Origin: Furcasterigmium furcatum
Lineage: Eukaryota > Ascomycota > Sordariomycetes > Glomerellales > Plectosphaerellaceae
Length of the DNA stretch: 64,000 nucleotides
Assembly: GCA_001599815.1 (NCBI GenBank)
Contig: BCIA01000002.1
Coordinates: 1,805,831-1,869,830, forward strand
Direction of reading: 5' to 3'
Part shown: positions 54,624 through 64,000 of the stretch, one piece after another
Layout of the letters: each line of letters begins with the position of its first letter
Numbering within the stretch: position 1 is the stretch's first letter
Notes under the pieces: generated by a model
Database searches by the model: none
What the model was told of the DNA's origin: nothing
The model's input: only the letters and a program-made list of their open reading frames with translations
Translations under genes and position numbers: made by a program

Positions 54624-55946
54624 CTATTTACCCTGAGCCTTCAGCGTATACCCAAAGGCCTCATCGAGAATCCTGACCGCCTCGTCAATCTCCTCCGCCG
54701 AGACAGTCACCGGTGGCGCCAGCCTGAAGACGCCGCCCATGCTGGGGAGGCTCACAATATTGCACGAAAGCCCCAGCTCCATCGCCCTCGTCGACACCAG
54801 CTGCCCCAGCTCCGACCCGGGCGCCCTGCTCTCCGCCTCCGAGATGATCTCAATGCCCTGCAAGAGGCCCCTGCCGCGCACGTCGCCGATGCACCAGTAC
54901 TTCTCCTGCAGCCTCAGCAGCCCCTCGCGCAGCTGCTCGCCCCTCTCCGCCGCGCGCTGGGCGTAGTTGTCCCGCACGACGACCTCGAGCACCTTGTTGC
55001 CCACGGCCGCCGTCAGCGGATCGTTCAGATGCGTCGTGATCCACAGGAACCCAGCGTCCAAGCACCCGCGCGCGATCTCAGCCGTGGTGCTGACCGACGC
55101 GAGCGGCAGGCCGCACCCGAGCGTCTTCGACAGGGCCAGGATGTCGGGGACCACGCCGTCGTGGTGCTCGAACGCGAACATCTTCCCCGTGCGGCCCACG
55201 CCCGTCTGCGCCTCGTCGAGGATGAGGAGCATCCCGCGCTTCTTGCACTCCTCGCTCATGCGCTTGAGGTAGCCGTCGGGCAGGTCGAGGATGCCGCCCG
55301 TGGACAGGATGGGCTCGATGATGAACGCGGCCAGGGACCCCACGCTCTGCCTGTCGAGCATGGCCCAGCCGAAGTCCAGCTCGGTCTGCCAGTCGTACGA
55401 GCCGTCCGCCTTCCGGAAGGGCGAGCGGTAGGCGTACGGCGCCGGGAAGGCGAGCTGGCCCGGCATGGCGGGGCCGCCGTTCTTCCTGCCCGCCGAGTAG
55501 GTCGCCGAGCCCGCGGCACCGGTGAGGCCGTGGTAGCTTGCCGTGAAGGACACGATCTCGAACTTGCCCGTGTACAGCTTGGCCATCTTGATGGCGGCCT
55601 CGGTGGACTCGGAGCCGGTGTTGAGGAAGAAGGACTTCTCCAGGGGGTGGGGGAGGAGATGGGCGAGGCGCTCGGCCAGGTCAACCACGGGCTGCGTGAT
55701 CATGTTGGCGAGCAGGTGGTCGAGCTCGGAGACGTACTTCTTGACGACCTCGACGATCTCGGGGTGCGAGTGGCCCAGGAGGGAGCTCATCTGACCAGAG
55801 GTGAAGTCGAGAATCTGCCGCCCGTCGGCATCGTAGAGCTTGGTACCCTGCGCCCTGGTGATGACCACGGGGGAGTATGGGACCCCCGTTCCCATGAGAT
55901 ACTGGTCCGCCTTGGACCAGAAGGTGGTGTTGGTGGCGGAACCCAT
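54624..55946 (-). CDS. class III aminotransferase, 2,2-dialkylglycine decarboxylase-like
   Basis: Single exon of 440 aa starting MGSATNTTFWSKADQYL. PLP-dependent, fold type I, subgroup III. Seen: LYDADGRQILDFTSGQMSSL, LGHSHPEIVE, NTGSESTEAAIKMAK, LILDEAQTGVGRTG with the cofactor-binding Asp, and the PLP Lys in ALSKTLGCGLPLASV. The TSGQMSS...GHSHPE block is characteristic of dialkylglycine decarboxylase, which decarboxylates and transaminates 2-aminoisobutyrate (abundant in fungal peptaibols) in bacteria; other omega-aminotransferases are possible. An in-frame extension upstream is unlike the family, so ATG 55946 was used. A perfect inverted repeat lies 243-275 bp upstream. Confidence 0.88.
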   Translation of the reverse strand: MGSATNTTFWSKADQYLMGTGVPYSPVVITRAQGTKLYDADGRQILDFTSGQMSSLLGHSHPEIVEVVKKYVSELDHLLANMITQPVVDLAERLAHLLPHPLEKSFFLNTGSESTEAAIKMAKLYTGKFEIVSFTASYHGLTGAAGSATYSAGRKNGGPAMPGQLAFPAPYAYRSPFRKADGSYDWQTELDFGWAMLDRQSVGSLAAFIIEPILSTGGILDLPDGYLKRMSEECKKRGMLLILDEAQTGVGRTGKMFAFEHHDGVVPDILALSKTLGCGLPLASVSTTAEIARGCLDAGFLWITTHLNDPLTAAVGNKVLEVVVRDNYAQRAAERGEQLREGLLRLQEKYWCIGDVRGRGLLQGIEIISEAESRAPGSELGQLVSTRAMELGLSCNIVSLPSMGGVFRLAPPVTVSAEEIDEAVRILDEAFGYTLKAQGK

Positions 55947-56597
55947 TGTGATTTCTGAGAGTAATGGCAGCAAAGGTAAGAAATCAAGAAGAATGGAACG
56001 GGTGCTGATGCAGAGTGAAAAGGCAACTTGATAGCAACTGAACTGGCCCTTATATGGCCAAACCTTGGGCATGACAGAGGTGAGCCTCACGCGGAGTCGC
56101 CGCGGAGATAAGGGGGCCGAGCCTGCAAAGTGATAAGCAGTACCTCTCTGTCCACCCAGTTTGTGCGGATGGCAAAGTTCCTCTCATCTGTTTCCCGCGG
56201 GCAACTTCGCCGCGGGAAACATGATGATCCGCGGTCAAATCCTACAAACTTCCAACTCCTCCCGGTCGGAGCCAATAGCACTTGAGGATTGGCCAGTGTG
56301 ACGAGAGCATATCTGGACATCTGCATCGAGGGCTTTGGAGTCCAGACCGTCGAGATGTCGGGTGGCGTCTCACTCAAGGGCGGCAGCGGCCAACCTCCGC
56401 TGTCAGAACCAACAGTCCCAACCTCATCTGTCAGTTCAGTTGAGAGAACAGCGAAGTTTTTGAGCAGCCAAGAACTTCCATATTACAGGATAGACAGCGT
56501 CCACAATCGCGTGAGGGGCACATGCCTCAATACTGGGACACTCTTTCTGGGATATGCTCTCTGTTGCTCAAGCAAGTCTAAGCCGGCAGCTCCTCAA
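55947..56597. other. intergenic region with palindromic promoter element
   Basis: 651 bases upstream of the aminotransferase and downstream of the NmrA-like gene. Apart from the inverted repeat at 56189-56221 nothing is recognised. Confidence 0.4.
56189..56221. repeat. inverted repeat, 12-bp arms, promoter position
   Basis: TGTTTCCCGCGG (56189-56200) and its exact reverse complement CCGCGGGAAACA (56210-56221) are separated by 9 bp. It lies 243-275 bp upstream of the aminotransferase start, a likely place for a dimeric regulator site. A further CCGCGG-like GATCCGCGGTC follows at about 56227. Confidence 0.75.
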
Positions 56598-57580
56598 CTA
56601 CGCCTTCGCCGCCGGTAACCTGTGCACATTTCTCCTCCCCCATTCCTCAATCGGCGTCAACTCCACCGGAAGCTCCCGCAACACGGGGTCCATGTCAATC
56701 TTGAACGGCTTCTCCGGAGACTCGTTATAGTACGTGTACGCCTTGTGCATATGCCTGATCAGCGCGTCGTCATCGATGCCCGACCTCTCCCTCATCGCCG
56801 CGTTGATCTTCTCGCAAAAGTCGTCGACCGTCTGGTTCACGTGCGCCATGGGCCGGTCCCACGCCCGGGAGAGCTTCTGGGCCAGCTGCTCCAGCCGCAC
56901 CGTCTCCGGGCCCCCGACCGGGATGTTGCGCCCGGCGAGGTGGGGCTTGTCCATGGCCGCGATCATGAGCTGGGCGATGTCGTGGTGGCAGATCCACGAG
57001 ACTTCCAGGTCCGGCTTGTGGCAGTAGACGATGGTCTGCCGCTCTGCGATGGGCGGGTACGCCCAGCCCTCCATCAGGTTGTCGATGAAGGCTACCGGTC
57101 TGCTTGATGTCAGCGGTTTGTTCTCGATAGTACGGAAAAGTAGACAGAAACTCACTGGATTGATACCACCGGCACGCCTGATTGTCGGAGGATGTTGCGC
57201 ATGTCAACCCTGTCGTCTTGTGACTTGATACCTCGCTTCTCCTCCGGCACGGGCATGCTCGTGTTAAAAACGAGCATGCGGATGGTCGGTGTCGACGCTG
57301 CTGCTCGGCCGACCGTCTCTGCGGCGGCTATCACTGGTGCCGTTTCTTGAAAGGATGTAGAAGGAAGGTTGAGGAAGACCACCTCGGCGTCCTTCATGGA
57401 AGCCCGGATGGCTTCCTCGTCTGAGAAGTCCGCCGCAAAGGTCTCGACTTGTTTTCCACCGATGTCCAGAGGTTTCGGGTTTCGACTGACAGCAACAGGG
57501 TGGTGGCCGGTCTTAGCCAGGGCCGCGACCTGAGCGGCCCCCTGGACACCAGAGGCTCCGAATACGACGACGCGGGTCAT
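56598..57580 (-). CDS. NmrA-like NAD(P)-binding oxidoreductase
   Basis: Two exons (57580-57156, 57099-56598) join to 308 aa. Atypical short-chain dehydrogenase of the NmrA/isoflavone-reductase-like group. Seen: VVVFGASGVQGAAQVAAL with the GxxGxxG nucleotide motif at the N-terminus, AVSRNP with an Arg that favours NADPH, PVAFIDNLMEGW and the C-terminal lid region IPVGGPETVRLEQLAQKLS. Members are redox sensors or reductases. In-frame codons upstream of 57580 lack family resemblance, so the ATG in front of TRVVVFGASG was chosen. It is in tandem with the aminotransferase, 651 bp apart, without shared promoter elements that I can see. Confidence 0.88.
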
Positions 57581-58756
57581 GATGTTGAAGTGCTTCTGCA
57601 AGAAAGTTCTGGAAATAAACTCATGCAAGTCGAAACAACGGTACTGAAAGAGCGATGACTCCGTTGGTAAGATATGAGGGCATCGCATTCTTTGGCGGGA
57701 CACGTTTTCCGCGCTGTCGATCAGCCCCTTTGAGGCCATCGGCTGTAAGTGCGGGCAAGCCTTTTGAGCCGCCTCCTTGCCGTTCGCGAGCCGAAGCGAT
57801 GGCGCTTTCCGCAGCCTTTGGGGTTACACGTAGAATACAGTATGCGCCACATCTTGGTGCGAGCCATTTGGCAGGGGAACACGTCGATCCGTGGTTGAGG
57901 TTCGGGAGAGTGTTACCACCACCATTAGGTCTGCGCCCTTCTCGGGTGTGGTAACCGGATCGTTGACTAGCGTTGAGCTGCAGTCTGTCCAGTCATTACT
58001 CGCAAGCGCAGATGGATGCCCTGAGCTCGCCCGGGAAACGTTTGGCGGGTTGTCTCCCCGCATGGGACTTATGACCTTCTCCAACGCTGCCAAGACAGCG
58101 AGGATCTCTAACTTGACGTCCTCTAGCACTCCAGTTTGCGGGGACCCCATACTGGAGATACTTAATATGGGATAGCTGTCGAGCTTGCAGGGATGCGTGG
58201 GGGAGATGTCTTGGTTGTGTGGCTAAGGGTGCCTCCTCACCCGGCAGATGGTACGACGGCTATCCCGGACCGTTGCCACGAAAGCTCTGGAGTGGTTGAC
58301 TCTGCCCTTCAACAAGGCTCATGATCTTGCCTTACAGCTGCAATGGTGCCATACCTACCGGCCGTAGCACGGAGAGGGACCCCAAGGAGTGCAACACGAT
58401 TTAGCTCGAGTAAACCGCTGGGGATTGTGACCCTCACCGTTGCACAGCTCCCGATGAACGTGGATATGTGTTCCCGGCGAACCAAGTCTTTGGGTTCGCT
58501 TGAACCTCATTAGGAAACCATAGAGGTTGATCACTCTGCAGATGCTTAACCGCCATCTACTAAAAGGACCCGACGCCAGCTTCATGCCAGATCAATGCCG
58601 ATCACTCCCAGGACATGCGCTCCTGCATCCGAACTTAGACACAAGGCTACTTAGTCAATTGACTTCATAGCCTAGAGCTGTATCATACTTCGGTTTCCCT
58701 TACTCGCCCAGTTCATATCACACCTCACTATCAAGCTGTGAGAACCACGAGACACC
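57581..58756. other. divergent intergenic region
   Basis: About 1.2 kb between the NmrA-like gene and the MFS gene, transcribed away from each other. Both promoters must be here. Short ORFs on both strands lack motifs. No repeats found. Confidence 0.4.
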
Positions 58757-60782
58757 ATGGCTATCTCGGCCGCGGCACCGTCGCCTTCCGACTCGGACGG
58801 CATCCGAGACGGCAACGAGAAGGATATTCATCAGCAACAAGTTGAGCATGCCAGCTCGGCCATGACGCCGACGATGGAGGAAGACCCCAATGCGGGCAAA
58901 CTGACGAAGGAAACCATTCTCGCGTACATCGTAAGTTGGCTCGAGGAGACTCGTCGGGCTCCCACTGACTGTGTTATACAGGCCATGTGCGGTCAGATCA
59001 ACGCATACATCATGTCCATGCTCATTCCGGCGACCACTCTCCCGATGATCAACGCCGAGCTGGGCCCCGACCCCAACTCGACCTGGATCACCCTCAACTG
59101 GACCTTCGGCGCATCCCTAATCGTCTCCATCGGCGGCCGCCTCTCCGACATCTTCGGCCGCCGCTACTTCATGATGACAGGTGCCATCATCTCCATCTGC
59201 GGCTGTCTCGTCGGAGCCAACGGGCGCTCCATCAACCAGATGATCATCTCCGGCGCCCTCTTCGGCATCGGCTCCGGCTTCCAGGAACTCTGCTACGCCT
59301 GCGTGCAGGAGGCCGTGCCGAACCGCTACCGCATCATGGCCGTCGGCGGCCTGGACGTCAGCCTCGCCCTCGCCTTCTCCAGCCCCGTCATCAGCTACGC
59401 CTTCATCGCTTACCAGGGCATCGGCTGGCGAGGCGCCTACTGGTACCTGTTTGCTTTCCACTGCACCGCCTTCCTCCTGCTCTTCTTCTTCTACAACCCC
59501 CCAGACTTCGAGATGAAGCATCGCCACGACAGGAAGACGAAGTGGGAGCTGGTGAAGCAGATGGACTGGGTCGGCGTGTTCCTCTTCCTGTCCGGCGGCG
59601 CCCTCTTCCTGATCGGTGTCAACTTCGGCGGGAGGACGTACCCGTGGCTTCATCCCGGGACGCTTTGCCCGATCATCATCGGCGGCTGCTGCTTCATTGC
59701 CGTGGGCTTTTGGTGCGCGTACGCCGACTTGGCTTACCCCTTGTTCCCGCCAAAGCTGTTCAAGAGAGTCAGAGAGTGAGTACAACGTCTATGAACCCCA
59801 GCTCGACCTCCGCTAACTAAACACTTTCTAGATTCGACATGGTTATTGTTGTTTGCTTCGTCGGCGGCATGCTCTACTACAGCATGAACGTGCTCTGGCC
59901 CCGTCAGTCGCAGGCCTTCTTCATCCCGGAGGATGCCATCTTCATGCGCGGCGTATACGCCATCATTTTCTCCTGCGGAACTTGGAGTGAGTTCCCTCAA
60001 GTTATTCCTTGGTACTATGTATGCTGTTGCACGTATCTAACTCTGTCTAGCCGCTGGTCTCATCGTCGTCTTCATCTGCTCTCGTCTGCATCACGAGAAG
60101 TGGCAGCTCGTCGGCTTCACAGTCCTCCAGACAGCTCTGATCGGATCCATGGCCTCAGTCGGCGCGAACGACGAAGTGCAAGCCATAGTCACCGTTGTGC
60201 TGGCCGCCATGACCATCACGCCCCCTCAGCTCCTGTCTTTCACGATGCTTTCATTCGGTCTCGACGACCAAGCTGACCTGTAAGCGTCCCACTCACATAA
60301 GAACGACCACACAAGCTGACATGAATCCCAGGGGTGTCGCCGTCGGTCTGGCAGGTACTTTCCGCCTCTTCGGCGGCGCCGTGGCCACGGCCATCTACAC
60401 GGCCATCTACTCCAACCGCTTCAGCGAGGTCCTCCCCGCCGAGATGACGGCGGCCATCGAGGCCTCGGACGTCGAGTTCTCCGAGACGATCCTGCAGCAG
60501 CTCGTCAAGGCGGCGACCGTCAACAGGCGCGCCACATACGAGGCCGTGAGCGGCGTGACCCCCGACCTCGTGGACCGCGCCATCGAGGCGGCGAGGGAGT
60601 CCTACGTCAAGGGCTTCAGTCTCGTGTATCTGGTCGCCATCGCGTTCGGCGTCATGGCGACGATCGCGGCGGCTTGCACGGTCAGCACGGACAGGAGCAA
60701 GAAGAACAATGATCGCGCCGTCGTCATGAAGGACGAGCTGAAGAGGAACGATGCCATGCTGCAGGAGAAGACCGCAACCTAG
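58757..60782 (+). CDS. MFS transporter, 14-helix TRI12/siderophore-like
   Basis: Five exons (58757-58930, 58982-59775, 59832-59986, 60051-60279, 60332-60782) join to 600 aa. About 14 membrane helices, of the fungal group that contains the trichothecene efflux pump TRI12 and siderophore-iron transporters. Seen: TWITLNWTFGASLIVSIGGR, LSDIFGRRYF (the cytoplasmic MFS loop), GFQELCYACVQEAVPNRYR, FFFYNPPDFEMKHRHDRKT, MLYYSMNVLWPRQSQ and GVAVGLAGTFRLFGGAVA. The start MAISAAAPSPSDSDG follows a CACCATGG context. The first intron is 51 nt. It probably exports a small molecule from the plasma membrane or vacuole; no biosynthetic genes lie next to it, so the cargo is unknown. Confidence 0.92.
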
Positions 60783-63700
60783 AGTACAGTGGGCACTACA
60801 TTGCTGTCAAGGATGTAGCCGAGACTGGTCGGGCAAACACGAGCTAGACTTGGAGCGAGAAAGAATAAAAGGGGTCGAGTTGCATCCACCTTAGATATGA
60901 CATGTGGGTGCCATTCTAAGCACGACTACATTGTGCGCCCGCCCTTCCCCTACGCGAGTATTTACTTTGGAACATGTCAGACGTAAATCCAAGGCTTCGG
61001 CGAGCCTTACGTTAGATGCCCCTGTCGGTATCGTGATGATAAAGGCAGGATGGTGAAGTCCTGGTTCACAGCACCGGGCTTGAGCTTCTACAACAGCGAG
61101 CTGATATTGCAGCACGTGAACATATTGACAGCCTTAGACAACGGGCCGCATTGACAGAAATGACGGGCATCAAATCACAAGCCACTGACCACAGATGTCC
61201 TATCGCAACTCAGGGGCAGGTAAATACATCAGATGGAATCATGAATTAGACTTAAATCTTAGGTTTTATTGGAGCCGCCCGCTCATTCAGACCGTCAGCG
61301 TCGGCGCTGATGCCGAGCATGTCGACGGCCCAGATATCTGGGTGTTGTCAGAGGCAAGTCGCACCTAAACGGGCGGACAATGAGGCGCATTGGCATTTGG
61401 AGAAGAGTGCGCCTACGCATAATCGATTCCACTGGGTTGGGCAGGCGGTTGGGCGAACCCCAAGGCTCCGTGTGGCATCCCATCGGAGACATCACACTCA
61501 GTTCGGGCGACTTTTCGGCGACAATTCCTGTTGGTCGCTGTGCTGTCACACCCTCCAGGGCACCCACACCTGCGGCGGTGGGATGCGGAGTCCGGATTGA
61601 CCCGACTGAGTGGGAGGCTCGCCGTTCGCCTGCTCCCATCTTGGCCCCTCTTTCGGGTCCATCTCGTAATCGCGGCCTCTCACGTCAAGAGCTGATGTCG
61701 AGTCCAGAGCTGTCTCGTCCGAGGTGCGGCGGGCGGTCTTGCTACCTCCTACCGGATGTGTTATCCGAAAAGGAGATCAGCTCGAGTGATGGATGGTGTG
61801 TACGTTTGTTGCTGGCTGCCCGGATGACGTGAGCGAAGGGATATGTCCAGTTGTGAATGCCCAATTGGGACATCCAGAGGCATTGGGTGTCATGGTGTTA
61901 GTCTCGGTCCAACTTCGTTGCTCCAGTACATCCATGTGCAACCGCCAACGAGGCCCGTTGGTGACAGGAGCCTATGGACAAGAAGCCAAGGGTGTCCGTT
62001 ACAAATAAACCCCGCGCACGCGGGGGAGATTCGTTGCAAATCCGCTCCCAAATTGCGGACATCACGCTCCTCCGGTGGAGGACGGAGGCTGTTGACGACG
62101 ATGTCGCGTGCATCCAGGCCAAAAATCGGCTCTCTGTCCGCAACAGACCGGACTTTGCACGACAGGTGGTGGCCTGCATTCTGACATGGCGGTTGCCCTA
62201 TCTAGGAACTTGATGAGTTACGGGTCGGTAAAGAGTCAGCGCCCGGGCTGTCGGGCTCTTCGAAGACCCCGAGGATCAGGACCCACCCCGGCGGAACGGG
62301 GCGGCCGTGTAATTCGCCTCGCTTGCGGCTCCGTGCAATTCCTCGTGGGAGATTTGTTGATCCACTGAATAAGACAGCTGAGATCCTCCGTCAGCCCTTT
62401 GATATTGGAGGGCAATGCATGAAGAGCAGCACCACAGGAGCACGTGCTGGCCGACGACCGTGGCCGCTTGGGGTCGAAATACGAACGAACTTCACGTTCA
62501 GACCAGCCGCCATCCATCGCCGGGTGTCGCGAGAACTTTGTTCAGCCCTGCCAGGCAGCTACGCCGGCCATTGGCGGGCAACGGAAGGGCAGAGCCGGAT
62601 GGGCGCAACCCGGACGGCTCGATTCTGGAGGGTCGCAGTTCCAATTGGACTGTGGGATCTGTCGATCGGGAGGACTGAGTTGCCGGGTGAGTGGATCACG
62701 ACATGGCCATGTGTACATAGCAAAAGGCTGGCTCCCTTGTTTAAATGCGATCAAAGTCCTGATAGGGGAGCGGCTCGTAACAAAGGGCCTGCGCTTTGGC
62801 TGTGTTGTGTCCCTGCTGAAGTGAACCCCGCGATGCAGGGATGCGAGGGGTTAGCAAACTCCGCCGAGGGGCGGACGAAATGCCAATCTTTTGCTTCGAG
62901 AAGGCTTCTGAGTTCTATCCGTCTGAAGGCTGTTTGAGACTCCGTCCGTGACTTCGGGGTGCTCGACGGGCCCGACTGGACCGCTTGAAACAGGAACGGG
63001 TGCGTGTTGTTTGATGGGCGATTGTTTCTTTTGGAGCCGGGCTAGCCATTGATTCAAGGCCCTCGGACAGAATCTTGTCTCTGTCACCGGATCAGTCAAG
63101 AAAAAAAAAGTCCGCGAGGATCATCGCAAGTGGTGAATCATCCGGGAATGAACGGAGAGAGAACGAATGGCAGCCTTGGCGAATAGGCAAGTTCGAGTAA
63201 GTCTTCGGTTAGCATCCAATCTTGGCGGATTGGCGGAATTCAGGGCAGCGGGACGTGACTGCTGTGGCTCGCCTGGAGAACGGCCGCTAGGGACCGCTAA
63301 GGCGAGTTGTCGGGTCCGTCCCTGTAAATTTTCATGGTCGCCCGGTGGGTGACGGAGTTTAGGCAGGTGCGCGATCCACACCGCGACCCTGCGCGAGACT
63401 AGACCCCTGCTCCTTCCAAACGAGCCTCGACTCGGCCTTTTCCCACCCGTTGTTGATAACCCGCCCAAGCTCCCTCCTTCTTGAGGCAAGAGCGAGATCG
63501 AATCTTTTTTTCCCTCCTCGTCGGTCTGTGACGTTTCCGTGTCGCGGCCTCCTCTTCTTCTCCCCCTCCCCGTATCACTCCTAATACTTCTTCACTCCTC
63601 GAGGCACCTCCTTTCGCCTCCTTCAACACGGTCCTTTCTCCCCCCTTCACCCTTACCTTGACACCCTCGTCGACCGTCGAGGATCGGACAAAAGACGACA

Positions 63701-63879
63701 ACGGGAGATCCGAGAGCCAATTCGACATCTCGACCGGAATTGGTTGTTGGACGGTCTATCACGAGGCTCCGGAATCAAAGACAACAAACGGGCTCCCGCA
63801 CCCGATCTCCGAATTGCACCTGCAAGACATCGCATTCCCCACGGCCGCGCACCCCGATCGGTGTCGCAACCCGCCCACC
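60783..63879. other. 3.1-kb region without recognisable gene
   Basis: Overlapping ORFs up to 204 codons exist in several frames but none shows a motif, codon preference or splice pattern that would support a gene. The last 500 bases become C/T-rich on the plus strand and probably form the leader of the gene starting at 63880. A non-coding RNA could be hidden here but I cannot support one. Confidence 0.4.
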
Positions 63880-64000
63880 ATGTCCGTCCCGGGAATCAGC
63901 GGTATTCCCTCCAACTACGACAACACGGCCCAGTCCGCCGGCGTCCCCGTCGAGACTCGCCCCGAGCACCACGAGCAGGAGGATATCGCCGCTGCCGCGC
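63880..64000 (+). CDS. 5' end of an unrecognised gene
   Basis: ATG at 63880-63882 in a good context (CCCACCATGT) opens a frame to the right edge: MSVPGISGIPSNYDN, then TAQSAGVPVETRPEHHEQED. The segment is hydrophilic and probably disordered, with no signal peptide. The leader is long and pyrimidine-rich, as in well-expressed housekeeping genes of these fungi. Too short to assign. Confidence 0.55.
   Translation, partial: MSVPGISGIPSNYDNTAQSAGVPVETRPEHHEQEDIAAAA

Noticed and set aside
54525..55958. 477-codon plus-strand frame opposite the aminotransferase
   Set aside because: Arg/Leu/Glu-rich shadow; all catalytic motifs are on the minus strand.
1..64000. tRNA, rRNA and CRISPR elements
   Set aside because: I looked by eye for B-box-like GGTTCGANTCC on both strands and for regularly spaced repeats; none was convincing, and CRISPR is not expected in a fungus. 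A tRNAscan run would be decisive for tRNAs.

Overview
The window is a piece of a filamentous ascomycete genome (Pezizomycotina, most likely a Sordariomycete). The signs are short introns of about 48-95 nt with GTRAGT-type donors and CTRAC-type branch points, Zn2Cys6 regulators, RTA1, DUF3716 and HET families, a fungal NLR and several MFS transporters. I cannot name the species. All exon junctions below were worked out by hand from splice signals, reading phase and family resemblance; no alignment was run.

Layout. 1-13.5 kb: the 3' end of a D-serine dehydratase gene, a dihydroxyacetone kinase, a frame-disturbed PD-(D/E)XK-like gene, a coiled-coil protein with a STAND-type N-terminal domain (minus), a DapA-like aldolase (minus) and a DUF3716 protein. 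13.9-21 kb: a large dynamin/SLIP-GC-like GTPase (minus) and a DAL5-type MFS permease. 21-24.5 kb: gene-poor DNA with degenerate coiled-coil ORFs, a small secreted six-cysteine protein and a relic of a membrane-protein gene.

24.5-39.9 kb: the most interesting part, a compact and apparently co-regulated aromatic catabolism cluster. It holds a Zn2Cys6 regulator, a cytochrome P450, an aldehyde dehydrogenase, a dihydroxybenzoate/salicylate-decarboxylase-type amidohydrolase, an alpha/beta hydrolase, a carotenoid/stilbene cleavage oxygenase, a zinc alcohol dehydrogenase and a second Zn2Cys6 regulator. The promoters of all the enzyme genes, and the one shared with the first regulator, carry copies of a nine-base palindrome CGG-WNW-CCG: 13 copies, all intergenic, 122-285 bp upstream of a start codon. 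A plausible scheme is that the cleavage oxygenase splits a stilbene or phenylpropanoid-like plant compound into aromatic aldehydes, the dehydrogenases interconvert or oxidise them, and the decarboxylase removes the resulting carboxylate, while the P450 and hydrolase prepare or trim the substrate. Substrate identity is inference. Two degenerate pieces that look like consecutive parts of one DUF3176-type membrane-protein gene lie on either side of the cluster in the same orientation, as if the cluster had been inserted into it.

40-50 kb: an RTA1-family membrane protein, a single-gene patatin-NACHT-ankyrin NLR (1413 aa), a GGT microsatellite just behind it, and a HET-domain relic. 50.8-64 kb: a thiolase, two MFS transporters, a class III aminotransferase of the dialkylglycine decarboxylase type, an NmrA-like oxidoreductase, a 3.1-kb stretch without a recognisable gene, and the first codons of another gene at the right edge.
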